Source: Moorella sp. Hama-1 (GTDB lineage Bacteria; Bacillota; DSM-521; Neomoorellales; Neomoorellaceae). Taken from it: a DNA stretch of 64,000 nt. This document shows positions 8,825 through 16,729 of the stretch, in pieces; position 1 is the first letter of the stretch, and each line of letters opens with the position of its first letter. A program made the position numbers and the translations under genes. The stretch spans positions 1,670,501-1,734,500 of the forward strand of contig NZ_AP024620.1 of the NCBI RefSeq assembly GCF_023734095.1, written 5' to 3'. The notes beneath the pieces are model-generated. The model saw nothing but the letters and a program-made list of their open reading frames with translations, ran no database searches and was not told the origin of the DNA.

Positions 8825-10003
8825 TTAATTACCCTCCTCTTTTTGTGGTATCAAAGCATGACGCCGCTTTTCTTGTTGGGGCGCCGGGACTCGGTCGGGC
8901 CGGAAAAAGGCCTGGGCAATCAGCGTCGGCACTACGGCACTGAGGATAACTACCGTTACTAAAATTGTATACTGGGTCTGGTTGATATAACCATGGTTGA
9001 GGCCGAACAACGAGGAAATGGTGCCGAAGGTCAGCCCGGTAGACATTAACAAGGTGGTATACATGCCCTCCCGCGGTTCAAATTTAAAGAAACGGGTTGT
9101 TGGCCAGACCCCAATGAATTTGGTCGCGATTTTAATCAAAAGCGCGATGATAATTATCCCGGCGCTGGCAACTACAGCCGGTAAGGACACAAACAAGCCC
9201 GCTTTCAAAAAATAAAAGGGTGTTAGGAAGGCAAAGGCCATGGTGCGCATGCGCAGGGCCATATTCTTTTCTTGGAGAAAGAAACCGGCTACTGCTAGAC
9301 CAATGAGGTACGCCGGTAAAACGGCTTCGCTGTTAGCCATGGACGCCAGCCCGCCAAGGAAGAAAAGCAGGAAGAAAAAGTATTTTACCTCCATCTGGCT
9401 GACGCGGTTGCCATAATGGGCAACATACCAGCGCGTGAAACGAGGCATAACAGCCAGTACAACAGCCGTGACAATGGCAAATAGAAGCATCCACAAATTA
9501 AAGTTAGCAAAGAGTATACCCAGGGCCACAACCGTACCAAGATCATTCACAAAACAGGCTGCTAAAATAATTTTACCTATCTCGCTTTCATTGAGACCCG
9601 TTTCTACCATTACAGCGTAAACCACCGCGACCGATGTAGTTGACAGGGCGATTCCCGCAATTTCCGCCGCCTGAAGGGTCCAGTGCAGGGCATTATAGGC
9701 ATATAACAGGACACCTGCAAAGGGTAAAAGGAAAGCAATGAAGCCAATACTCATGCTTTCCTTGAATTTTGTCCGTAAAACCACCGGATCGACCTCGGCC
9801 CCGGCTAGGAAGGTAAGTAAAATACTACCCACGCCTGCCAAAAAATCGATCCAAGGAGTAGTGTGTAAACCTAAAAAATTGCCGCCGAGCACACCTACGG
9901 CGATCTCCATCAAGGAAATTGAGACCCCGGTCCAGCCGGCCAACAAACCGCTCACTAAAGCTAAACCCAGCCATTCGGCCGCCACGAGCCACGTGTTTTC
10001 CAT
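8825..10003 (-). CDS. Na+/H+ antiporter (CPA family)
   Basis: The 392-residue membrane protein has about 11-12 hydrophobic segments and the layout of the Na+/H+ exchanger domain, including LTFLAGAEVDP and ILAACFVNDLGTVVALG with its buried Asn-Asp pair. The tail is short, basic and soluble, with no TrkA or Usp domain. It heads an operon with the Usp gene, 3 bases apart, behind a fluoride riboswitch and its terminator. Ion antiporters are known in the fluoride regulon. Direct fluoride transport is unproven. Confidence 0.88.
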   Translation of the reverse strand: MENTWLVAAEWLGLALVSGLLAGWTGVSISLMEIAVGVLGGNFLGLHTTPWIDFLAGVGSILLTFLAGAEVDPVVLRTKFKESMSIGFIAFLLPFAGVLLYAYNALHWTLQAAEIAGIALSTTSVAVVYAVMVETGLNESEIGKIILAACFVNDLGTVVALGILFANFNLWMLLFAIVTAVVLAVMPRFTRWYVAHYGNRVSQMEVKYFFFLLFFLGGLASMANSEAVLPAYLIGLAVAGFFLQEKNMALRMRTMAFAFLTPFYFLKAGLFVSLPAVVASAGIIIIALLIKIATKFIGVWPTTRFFKFEPREGMYTTLLMSTGLTFGTISSLFGLNHGYINQTQYTILVTVVILSAVVPTLIAQAFFRPDRVPAPQQEKRRHALIPQKEEGN

Positions 10004-10084
10004 GAGCTTAAACCCCCTTATATTAGACCAGGGACCGGCTCGAGCTTAAAAAGGGCCCACGGTAGCCGATGAGTTTCAGGCACT

Positions 10085-10165
10085 AAAAAACTCCTACCGA
10101 TCACTGGCCGCTTTCGGTAGGAGCTATTAGCTCATTGAGCATTAGGCGAGCTCCATCGCCGCTTA
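10085..10165 (-). promoter_or_regulatory. Fluoride (crcB) riboswitch with intrinsic terminator
   Basis: Read on the minus strand, this is the closest match to the crcB consensus: GGCGATGGAGCTCGCC as the first stem-loop, GCTC-aatg-AGC as the second stem, then CTCCTACC. GGAGCT in the first loop pairs with AGCTCC (pseudoknot). CTCCTACCG then pairs with CGGTAGGAG (10091-10123) and is followed by six T, a textbook terminator that competes with the aptamer. Confidence 0.92.
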
Positions 10166-10226
10166 TGAAAACGATTAAGATCTATGCTTAACCCCACCCC
10201 CTAGGATGTGCTACTGTTCAAAAATT

Positions 10227-10254
10227 ATTATAGCAGTAAAATGAATTATTACAA
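10227..10254 (-). promoter_or_regulatory. Promoter of antiporter-usp operon
   Basis: TTGTAA and TATAAT are separated by 16 bases on the minus strand, just upstream of the fluoride aptamer, so transcription would start shortly before the riboswitch. Confidence 0.6.
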
Positions 10255-10315
10255 GTCCTTTCTATCAAACCATGAGACATTTAAAGCTCGACTCTCATGC
10301 AACCGGTAAGATAAA

Positions 10316-12634
10316 TTAAGTGCGGCGGTCGCGGACGTAGACACTGCCCGGCAAAGATTTGGCGTACTTTTTCAGTTGGGCCGCCCTGGTGGCCAGTTCA
10401 TGATAACTGCCGGCATCCCGGCAGTCGACGATGGCCAGGGACACGGCTACCAGTGGCAACCATCCCTTATAGCCCTGGCGGTCCTGGCCGTAGAATCTAC
10501 CCTGGCCCCTGTCCTCCCGGGAGAAAAACCGCCGCACCAGCCGGTCGAAAAGGCGTACCGTGGCGCGGCTAATACCCTCGGTATATTCGGGCCGGGTAAT
10601 AACAATGAAATCATCACCGCCAATGTGGCCGACGAAGTCCCCCTCCCCGCCGTATTTTTTGACGGCATGAAGGATTATTTTCGCCAGGAGGACAATCATC
10701 CGGTCGCCGTTTTCAAAACCGTAGGCATCATTATAGGCCTTAAAACCATCCATATCGACATAAATAACGCTGAAGGCTTGTCCGGTCTTACTCCTTTCGG
10801 CCAGTTCCCCCTCAATGGCCACGTTCCCCGGCAGGCCGGTGAGGGGATTGGCCCCCCGGGCCAGTTCAACCTGGATCCGCGTCAGGGTATCCAGCATCCT
10901 CTGGACGGGCACCACCCCCACCAGGCTGTTATCTTCAACAACTACTAGGTCGTCATAGAGTTTTTCCGGTTCCCGCTGCATCGCCCTTTCGCTGGCCTGC
11001 TCCAGGGCTAAGCCGGCATTGACCATCAGGGGCGCAGGGTCCATGACCGCCTTTACCGGCCGGTGGGAATAGAGGGAGACGCCATACTGGGAACTCAAAA
11101 GGCGATCCAGGTTGTGGCGCATCACCAGTCCCACGGGGAGGCCATCTTTGACTACTACTACCCCGCTGAGGGGTTGCCTGGTGGCTTCCAACTTTTCTTT
11201 GACAGCAGCTACCGGCATGTTTTCCTCTACAACCATAGTTGGCGTCACCAGGTCGCCGATGGTTAAACCACGCCGCCAGCCCCGGTCGCCGTTCCGGGCG
11301 ATCTGCCGCCGGATATGGGCCACCACTTCTTCCGCCGCCCGGGGCTTGGGAAAGGCCGGCCGGGCCAGGAGGTAGCCCTGCCCGTAGTTAACCCCCAGGG
11401 CCAGGAGGGTGTTTAATTCGCCGTGGGTCTCAATCCCTTCGGCGATAACCAGGCAGTTGATCTTGGCAGCCAGGGTGATCAGGGCTTCCACCACCGCCCG
11501 CCGGGAGGGGTTGCTGTCGATATCCCGTACCAGGGACATGTCGATCTTAATAAATTCCGGTCGGATCTCCGCTATAGAATATAAGCCGGAGAAACCAGCC
11601 CCCACGTCATCCACCGCCACCTGGTAACCCTGGCTGCGGTAGTGTTCCAGGGTCCGTTTAAGGAAACCGTAGTCTGTAATGCTGTGGCGCTCCGTAATCT
11701 CAAACACAACGTTACGAGGGTCCAGGCCGAACTCCTGGAGCACCTCCAGGGTCTCCCCCTTAACAAAGTTGGGATCGCTCACCGTCCTGGGGTGGACATT
11801 AAGGAAGAGTTTCTGTTCCGGCCCTATCCCATCCACGCTGCTGATAGCCCCCAGGCGGCAAACCCTTTCCGTAGGATACAGGAGGCCGATCTCCTCGGCA
11901 AAGCTAAAGATGATATCTGGCGAGCGGAAATAACTGTCCGCCGGCCCCCTGGTTAAAGCCTCCCAGCCCAGGAGTTCTCCTGATTTAAAGGAAACAATAG
12001 GCTGAAAAACAGCCTGCAGGCGCCTTTCGGCCAGGATTTCTTTAAATTCCTGGCTTAGCTTCAGGGTATGTAAATCCAGGGCCCCCCTGGCCATTTTTTG
12101 GGCCTCTTTCAAGGCCATATATAACTGGATCTCAGCCTTGAGCTCCCGGTTAGCTTCGATCATACTATAGCCCACGTGTAGTTCCAGTTCCTTTCCTACC
12201 AGGTGCATGAATTCCATGTTTAAACTATCTTTCAGCGACAGGCGCAGGGCCACCACCAGTTCCAGGAGCTTTTCCGGCGCCACTGTCTCCGGTAAGGTAA
12301 ACAAGATAACAAAATCATCAGCCCAGAGGTTCTCCACCGCCAGGATATTGGCGCGGGGGAAAAACCGGTCTATTTTCCCCCGCCAAGTCTTTTCAACCAA
12401 AGACAAAATCCGGGCTGCCCCTATGGTGCCGTATAAAAACTGGACTTCATGAAACCTGGCAATGTCTAAATAGATGATTCCTGTGGGTTCCCCTTTTATC
12501 AGGGACCGGTTAAGCTTGGCGACCAGTGATGTCTCTCTGATAGAATGATTAAGGAACAGGTTGCCACTCGTCCTTAACTTCAGGGCTTCATTAACGACCC
12601 CGTAGATATTCTGCAGGCCACTAATTACCCCCAT
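10316..12634 (-). CDS. c-di-GMP EAL phosphodiesterase with CBS pair and GGDEF-like domains
   Basis: The 772-residue cytoplasmic protein has four parts. An N-terminal GGDEF-like domain is degenerate (WADDF near 105). An EAL domain at about 190-430 keeps the catalytic set (EALTR, the Asn of LFLNVHP, EITER, VDDVGAG, IKID, AEGIET). A CBS pair spans about 450-590, and a C-terminal GGDEF domain has GGDDF in place of GGDEF. Active c-di-GMP hydrolysis is plausible, with the CBS pair sensing nucleotides and the GGDDF site either active or a GTP sensor. The gene stands alone, with a weak GGAG before ATG 12634. Confidence 0.88.
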   Translation of the reverse strand: MGVISGLQNIYGVVNEALKLRTSGNLFLNHSIRETSLVAKLNRSLIKGEPTGIIYLDIARFHEVQFLYGTIGAARILSLVEKTWRGKIDRFFPRANILAVENLWADDFVILFTLPETVAPEKLLELVVALRLSLKDSLNMEFMHLVGKELELHVGYSMIEANRELKAEIQLYMALKEAQKMARGALDLHTLKLSQEFKEILAERRLQAVFQPIVSFKSGELLGWEALTRGPADSYFRSPDIIFSFAEEIGLLYPTERVCRLGAISSVDGIGPEQKLFLNVHPRTVSDPNFVKGETLEVLQEFGLDPRNVVFEITERHSITDYGFLKRTLEHYRSQGYQVAVDDVGAGFSGLYSIAEIRPEFIKIDMSLVRDIDSNPSRRAVVEALITLAAKINCLVIAEGIETHGELNTLLALGVNYGQGYLLARPAFPKPRAAEEVVAHIRRQIARNGDRGWRRGLTIGDLVTPTMVVEENMPVAAVKEKLEATRQPLSGVVVVKDGLPVGLVMRHNLDRLLSSQYGVSLYSHRPVKAVMDPAPLMVNAGLALEQASERAMQREPEKLYDDLVVVEDNSLVGVVPVQRMLDTLTRIQVELARGANPLTGLPGNVAIEGELAERSKTGQAFSVIYVDMDGFKAYNDAYGFENGDRMIVLLAKIILHAVKKYGGEGDFVGHIGGDDFIVITRPEYTEGISRATVRLFDRLVRRFFSREDRGQGRFYGQDRQGYKGWLPLVAVSLAIVDCRDAGSYHELATRAAQLKKYAKSLPGSVYVRDRRT

Positions 12635-12797
12635 CTCTCCGGCTCCCTTCCCCCTGTAACCGGCGAGCCGCCGCCAGGCCCCGAAGACTCTGGGTTACGG
12701 AGCCCGTCCCTATAACTGGCGGGATGGGCAAGACCCCGAAACTTACCTGAAGCCCCGCGGGCCAGTAATCGGGCCCGCCATAACAGGGCGCTCCATC
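12635..12797. other. GC-rich structured spacer
   Basis: Several hairpins are visible: GTAACC/GGTTAC closing at 12656-12698, and GCGGGC-n10-GCCCGC at about 12757-12780. Neither has a T-run. The spacing suggests an RNA leader of the EAL gene or the 3' end of the next gene's transcript. It does not match the c-di-GMP riboswitch signatures I know. Confidence 0.3.
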
Positions 12798-13613
12798 TCA
12801 AACCTCGCCCATAGCCGACCCGGCCTGGTAAACGGTTTGCATGCGGTGGACATCAGCCAGGAGGCGGTTGGGTCGGGTTTCCTCGTTGTACTCAAGGATT
12901 AATGCCGGTGGCGCCGGCAACAGGGCCAGGGCTTCTTTAATCAACCGCCAGTTGATGCTGCCCATACCGATGGGTAAATGCTCGTCAGCCTGGCCGTGGT
13001 TATCGTGCAGGTGCAGGGCTACCAGCTTATCTCCCAACTGCCAGATCACCCGGGGGATGTCCCAGCCGTTTAGAAAGGCATGGCCAATATCCAGGAGGGC
13101 ATAAACGCCTGCCAATTCCCGAAAAAGGTGAACATACTCCTCAGAATCAAAGAGTTGCGTCGGGCCGCGGCCGATGTTTTCCACCGCCAGCTTGACCCCG
13201 GCCTGGCGGGCGCTGGCCGCCAGCAGGGGCAGGAGGTTTTTTACTCTCTGGCGGGTCTGGGCCGGGTCATAAATGGGGCAGGTATAGGCATGGGTATGAA
13301 TGACGGCATGCTCGCAATGGAGTTCGGCGGCTACCCCCAGGAACTGTTTGTAAGTAGCCAGGGTTAAATCTCGGAGGGCGGGATAATTCTCTGAGGCCAG
13401 GTTGAGATCGTAAAAGGGCAGGTGCAGGCTTAAAGGTCCGTTATAGCCACGGAGGAGTGTCCGGGTAAGCCGGAGGCCATTTTCCGGGTCACGCCACCTG
13501 GGGCCTTCGGCGAAAATCTCCAGGCCGGCACCGGCTGCCAGCAAAGTCTTAACGTCCAGTGGTCGCGCCAGGGGTAGGGAACTTACAAAGATGCGCCCGT
13601 TCCAGAAGGTCAC
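12798..13613 (-). CDS. Sugar phosphate isomerase/epimerase-like TIM barrel
   Basis: The 271-residue protein has the xylose isomerase-like (AP endonuclease 2) barrel with likely metal ligands on successive strands: VIHTHAY, AVENIGRG, ALLDIGHAF, LVALHLHDNHG and ILEYNEE. These would bind divalent metal for sugar or cyclitol isomerisation, or for endonuclease IV-like phosphodiester cleavage. It is short for endonuclease IV. The start is GTG 13613 with TAAGGAGGGG upstream. The substrate is unknown. Confidence 0.75.
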   Translation of the reverse strand: MTFWNGRIFVSSLPLARPLDVKTLLAAGAGLEIFAEGPRWRDPENGLRLTRTLLRGYNGPLSLHLPFYDLNLASENYPALRDLTLATYKQFLGVAAELHCEHAVIHTHAYTCPIYDPAQTRQRVKNLLPLLAASARQAGVKLAVENIGRGPTQLFDSEEYVHLFRELAGVYALLDIGHAFLNGWDIPRVIWQLGDKLVALHLHDNHGQADEHLPIGMGSINWRLIKEALALLPAPPALILEYNEETRPNRLLADVHRMQTVYQAGSAMGEV

Positions 13614-13754
13614 AATGACACCCCTCCTTATTTACTTCGGGTTTAAAATAGATTTTACTACAGTTTTACTAAGTTACCGCTAAGGAGCAGTTAAATTCCT
13701 GTTAAATTTTTCATAAATATGCCTTAATCATTAGGGTAAAGTCTCTCGTCAGGC

Positions 13755-13783
13755 AGGAATTTGGCTATAAATCGCGAAGAATC
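13755..13783 (+). promoter_or_regulatory. Sigma-H-like promoter of LCP gene
   Basis: AGGAATTT is followed after 11 bases by GCGAAG, close to the sigma-H pattern (AGGAWWW, 11-12 bases, GAAT). One base of the -10 box deviates. It lies about 120 bases before the LytR-CpsA-Psr gene. Confidence 0.45.
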
Positions 13784-13818
13784 TCCATAAAACCCTTGTG
13801 GGAAGGGCCAGCCCTAAC

Positions 13819-13884
13819 CTGAAACTGGCTTAGCCAGTTCCGACAAGCATCCCACCTCTCTCCTCCCACTTCTGACATCCATTT
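13819..13884 (+). repeat. Dispersed leader repeat, copy A (ends in RBS)
   Basis: The copy holds the inverted repeat AACTGGCT-tag-CCAGTT, then a pyrimidine tract of CCCACCTC-type repeats, and ends in TTTTCGGAGG, which is the ribosome-binding site of the LCP gene. Related copies are at 20803, 26508, 45795 and 50893. Confidence 0.7.
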
Positions 13885-13900
13885 TCGGAGGAATTTACTT

Positions 13901-15163
13901 ATGTTAAGGGGTAAATTAAAGCTTATTATTGCGTCTTTCCTGGTATTCGGTATTATGGCGAGCGGCGGTTACTTGGCCGCCCGGAAGTTTCTGACCCCGC
14001 CTGTGTCAGCCGGCCAAGGGGACCTGGCAAATGGTAATACCCCGGACATTCCTGGTACCCTGAATGTTTTACTTCTGGGCTCTGACGCCCGGCCTGGCGA
14101 AAAAGTGGGTAACACAGACACCATTATAGTGGCCCATTTTGATCAGGATAGGATCGCCCTCCTGTCCATTCCCCGCGACACCAGGGTAAACATCCCCGGC
14201 CATGGCCCGGATAAAATAAATGCCGCCTTTAGTATCGGCGGCCCGGAAATGACGGCCAGTATCGCCGGTGATCTCCTGGGTGTGCCTATCAACAAGTATG
14301 CCCTGGTTCGCTGGGACGGTTTCATGAAGATAGTTGATCTTCTGGGGGGCGTTACCGTAGACATCCCGCGGAATATGTACTACTACGATCCGGTGGACGG
14401 GCCCCAGTATAAAATCAACCTGAAGAAGGGGCTTCAGCACCTGGATGGTCGCCAGGCCCTGGCCTTTGTACGTTTCCGGGAAGAAGCCCTGGGAGACATC
14501 GACCGCACCGGACAGCAGCAGGCACTCCTGAAAGCCCTCTTTGAAAAGGTCAAGCAGCCGGCTACCCTGCTAAAATTACCCCGGCTGCTTCCTGAGATCC
14601 ACCGTAATGTCGAAACCAATATGGGCCTGGATGAAATGCTGACCCTGGCCAAAGCAGGGATCAACCTTAAAAATATGAACCTGGTAACCCAAACCCTACC
14701 AGGGTACTTCTTGACCTTAAAGGGCATCAGTTACTGGGGGGTCGACCCGGGGCAAGCGCGGCAGGTGGCCCAGGCCCTCTTTGATTACGGGCAGACAACT
14801 AAACAAGTCGTACTGGATACCCCATCCACCCAGGTCTCCGGCAGTAGTAAAGGGACAATCCCCACAAATAAAAGCTCTCTCTCTAAAGGAACTACTACTG
14901 GTACGCGGGTACCCAGCCGCCCACCTGTGGTAAAGGAAATGACCGTCACCACGCCGACAACAGGTTCAGGGTCGAACCGTCCGCCGGCCAATAATATCCC
15001 GCCCAGTAAACAACCTGGTTCGGGTACGACGAATAACAGCAAGGAACCCCCCACCAGTCAACCCGGGGGTAATAGTGGCGCCAACCCAAGCGGTATTCCC
15101 GATTCAACTGCGGGTAATACAACCGGAGGGGCGGTCAAACCGGGGCAAGTAAATAACTCCTAA
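13901..15163 (+). CDS. LytR-CpsA-Psr (LCP) family glycopolymer transferase
   Basis: A 420-residue membrane-anchored protein with one N-terminal transmembrane helix (about 6-28). The extracellular LCP domain, at about 55-240, includes LLGSDARPG, NTDTIIVAHF, SIPRDTRVNIPG, DKINAAF, and a late LAFVRFRE/DRTGQQQ segment with the conserved arginines. The family transfers lipid-linked glycopolymers to peptidoglycan. The last 110 residues are a low-complexity Ser/Thr/Pro/Asn/Gly tail, probably an unstructured wall-spanning region. GGAGG precedes ATG 13901. Confidence 0.9.
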   Translation: MLRGKLKLIIASFLVFGIMASGGYLAARKFLTPPVSAGQGDLANGNTPDIPGTLNVLLLGSDARPGEKVGNTDTIIVAHFDQDRIALLSIPRDTRVNIPGHGPDKINAAFSIGGPEMTASIAGDLLGVPINKYALVRWDGFMKIVDLLGGVTVDIPRNMYYYDPVDGPQYKINLKKGLQHLDGRQALAFVRFREEALGDIDRTGQQQALLKALFEKVKQPATLLKLPRLLPEIHRNVETNMGLDEMLTLAKAGINLKNMNLVTQTLPGYFLTLKGISYWGVDPGQARQVAQALFDYGQTTKQVVLDTPSTQVSGSSKGTIPTNKSSLSKGTTTGTRVPSRPPVVKEMTVTTPTTGSGSNRPPANNIPPSKQPGSGTTNNSKEPPTSQPGGNSGANPSGIPDSTAGNTTGGAVKPGQVNNS

Positions 15164-15175
15164 CTTTGGCCTGGT

Positions 15176-15209
15176 CTTACCCCCGGCAAATAGCTGGGGG
15201 TAACTTTAT
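15176..15209 (+). terminator. Terminator of LCP gene
   Basis: TTACCCCC and GGGGGTAA pair across a short loop 13 bases after the stop codon and are followed by CTTTAT. Confidence 0.65.
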
Positions 15210-15223
15210 GGACTCGGGCATAA

Positions 15224-15258
15224 TAAAAAACGGGCGGATTATTTACCCGTCCGTTAAC
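15224..15258 (-). terminator. Terminator of the 15292-16299 gene
   Basis: On the minus strand AACGGaCGGG pairs with CCGcCCGTT and runs into TTTTTTATT, 34 bases downstream of the leftward gene's stop. Confidence 0.75.
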
Positions 15259-15291
15259 CCCTGGTTGATCCGGCCAGATCCGGTAGGATCA

Positions 15292-16299
15292 CTACTTCTG
15301 CCCTATCCCCAGGGCCCGCCGGGCTTCTGCCAGGAGGTCGGGGAAGTCGGGCAGGGGCTGCGGTCCACCCCGCCCCGCTGCCCGGGCGATCCGATTTAAA
15401 GCCCGCCAGTGCTGCTGCATCCGGGCGTACAGGGAGGCCACATAATCCTCCAGGTTACTATCTATCCAGGTGCGGAGGTAGTTGCCAGCATATTCCCCGG
15501 TAGCCGCATCCTGGAGTTTGTAATAAGCGGCATGGGTACCCCGGGCCCGGCCGCTGGTGGTATAGGGCAGCCACCAGGGCCGGTAGGCTTCCTCGCCACT
15601 GTCGCTTTGGAGGAAGCGAATCTGCCGGTTGTCGGTAAGCACTGCCAGGGCTGATTTCAGCCAGAAACGGGCACCGGCGCTGACATACAGGGAACGACCT
15701 TCACCCAGCAGGAGCAATTGCCACTGGGTCGACCGGGCCTGCCGCAGGTAGACCTGACCCCTGGGTGAAGAGAAGCCCTGGAGTTGGAGGATGGCCGCCT
15801 CAACTGGGGAGAGTCCCCCCTCCAGGGCCTGGCGGGCTGTGGTAAAGTCGACGCCTTCCGGCCCTTCCCCCCTTATATCCCCCTGACCAACTGTGCCCTC
15901 CCCTTTGCCTTCCAGGGGTCCATCGACAACTGGTGCTTCCTGTGCAGCGGCAGTAGCCGCAACCTCCCCGTTATCTACCACCGCATCATTCTCGTCCTTA
16001 ACCCTTTGCAGGTCCAGGAGAGCCTGCTGGACTTCCGGTTCCAGTTCCGGCCAGTGGATATCTCCCCGGTCCTTCCAATCGGGACCGAGTTTGCTTTTCA
16101 CCCGTTCCAGCTGGGACTTAACGGTACCCTTCTGGATATCCATGACGGTGGCTACCTCCCAGCGCCTTAAGCCGCTCCGGGAAAGGAGGGCTATCTGGAG
16201 TTCCAGGCGAGACAACGTCAGGCGGGCATCGACTTTTTCCTGCACAGGTTCGTCGCTCCTCCAAAAAATAGGCTTCTGCCAAATCAAAGGATCATTCAT
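15292..16299 (-). CDS. Unrecognised protein with sigma-like HTH
   Basis: I cannot name this 335-residue protein. Residues 25-75 (LSRLELQIALLSRSG, then WEVATVMDIQKGTVKSQL) look like a sigma-70 region 4 helix-turn-helix. An acidic, low-complexity linker at about 90-150 follows. The C-terminal half is Trp/Tyr/Arg rich (RSTQWQLLLLGEGRSLYVS, PWWLPYTTSGRARG, LEDYVASLYARM) and may be a ligand- or DNA-binding module. There is no transmembrane segment. It stands alone with its own terminator. Confidence 0.55.
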   Translation of the reverse strand: MNDPLIWQKPIFWRSDEPVQEKVDARLTLSRLELQIALLSRSGLRRWEVATVMDIQKGTVKSQLERVKSKLGPDWKDRGDIHWPELEPEVQQALLDLQRVKDENDAVVDNGEVAATAAAQEAPVVDGPLEGKGEGTVGQGDIRGEGPEGVDFTTARQALEGGLSPVEAAILQLQGFSSPRGQVYLRQARSTQWQLLLLGEGRSLYVSAGARFWLKSALAVLTDNRQIRFLQSDSGEEAYRPWWLPYTTSGRARGTHAAYYKLQDAATGEYAGNYLRTWIDSNLEDYVASLYARMQQHWRALNRIARAAGRGGPQPLPDFPDLLAEARRALGIGQK

Positions 16300-16373
16300 T
16301 AAGTTGGTCGTTATTAGATTAGCATTCGTCAGCGACAGCAGGATTCCTTGTCAAAAAGTTGCCGCAATAACGC

Positions 16374-16424
16374 CAAACAGGTAATGATCCGCCCTGCTAC
16401 AAACGGTCATTACCTGCTTTTTAA
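16374..16424. terminator. Hairpin between DUF3343 operon and HTH gene
   Basis: CAGGTAATGA and TCATTACCTG form a 10-bp stem around a 20-base loop. TTTTT follows on the plus strand, and the minus-strand side is weaker. On the minus strand it lies between the HTH gene's start and the end of the desulfurase operon. Confidence 0.4.
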
Positions 16425-16465
16425 TGGCAACCTTAATGTATAGAAGGCCGGCCGAAATTCGGGTA

Positions 16466-16729
16466 TTAAGGTATATCCCTTATATCCTTAAAGCAGGGCC
16501 CCTCCTTTACTGCCTGTACCCTTCTTTCCGGCTCAATGCCCCTCGCCCGGAGCAGGTACAGGGCCCGGGCGGTTTCAGCCGGGTCCAGTTCCAGGGCCAG
16601 GCCACAGAGGGAACTCAGTTCCCGGGGTACGGGGATCAACCTTCCCTTAAGGCCGGCCTCCTGGACCATTTTTTCCGCCCTGAGGGCATAAAAAGTGGAA
16701 GGAAAGGTCAAAAGGACCAGCTCAGGCAT
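16466..16729 (-). CDS. DUF3343 protein, putative Se/S carrier
   Basis: The 87-residue protein matches DUF3343 in form: a start with LLTFPSTFYALRAEKMVQEAG, then RLIPVPRELSSLCGLAL carrying the conserved cysteine that is a proposed sulfur/selenium carrier site. Its start overlaps the end of the desulfurase gene by 8 bases, so the two are co-translated. DUF3343 genes usually sit beside this desulfurase type in genomes using selenium, which fits the selenoprotein candidate at 19973-20515. Confidence 0.8.
   Translation of the reverse strand: MPELVLLTFPSTFYALRAEKMVQEAGLKGRLIPVPRELSSLCGLALELDPAETARALYLLRARGIEPERRVQAVKEGPCFKDIRDIP

Noticed and set aside
12635-12797. c-di-GMP riboswitch before the EAL gene
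   Set aside because: The spacer is GC-rich and folded but lacks the conserved blocks of the c-di-GMP-I aptamer.
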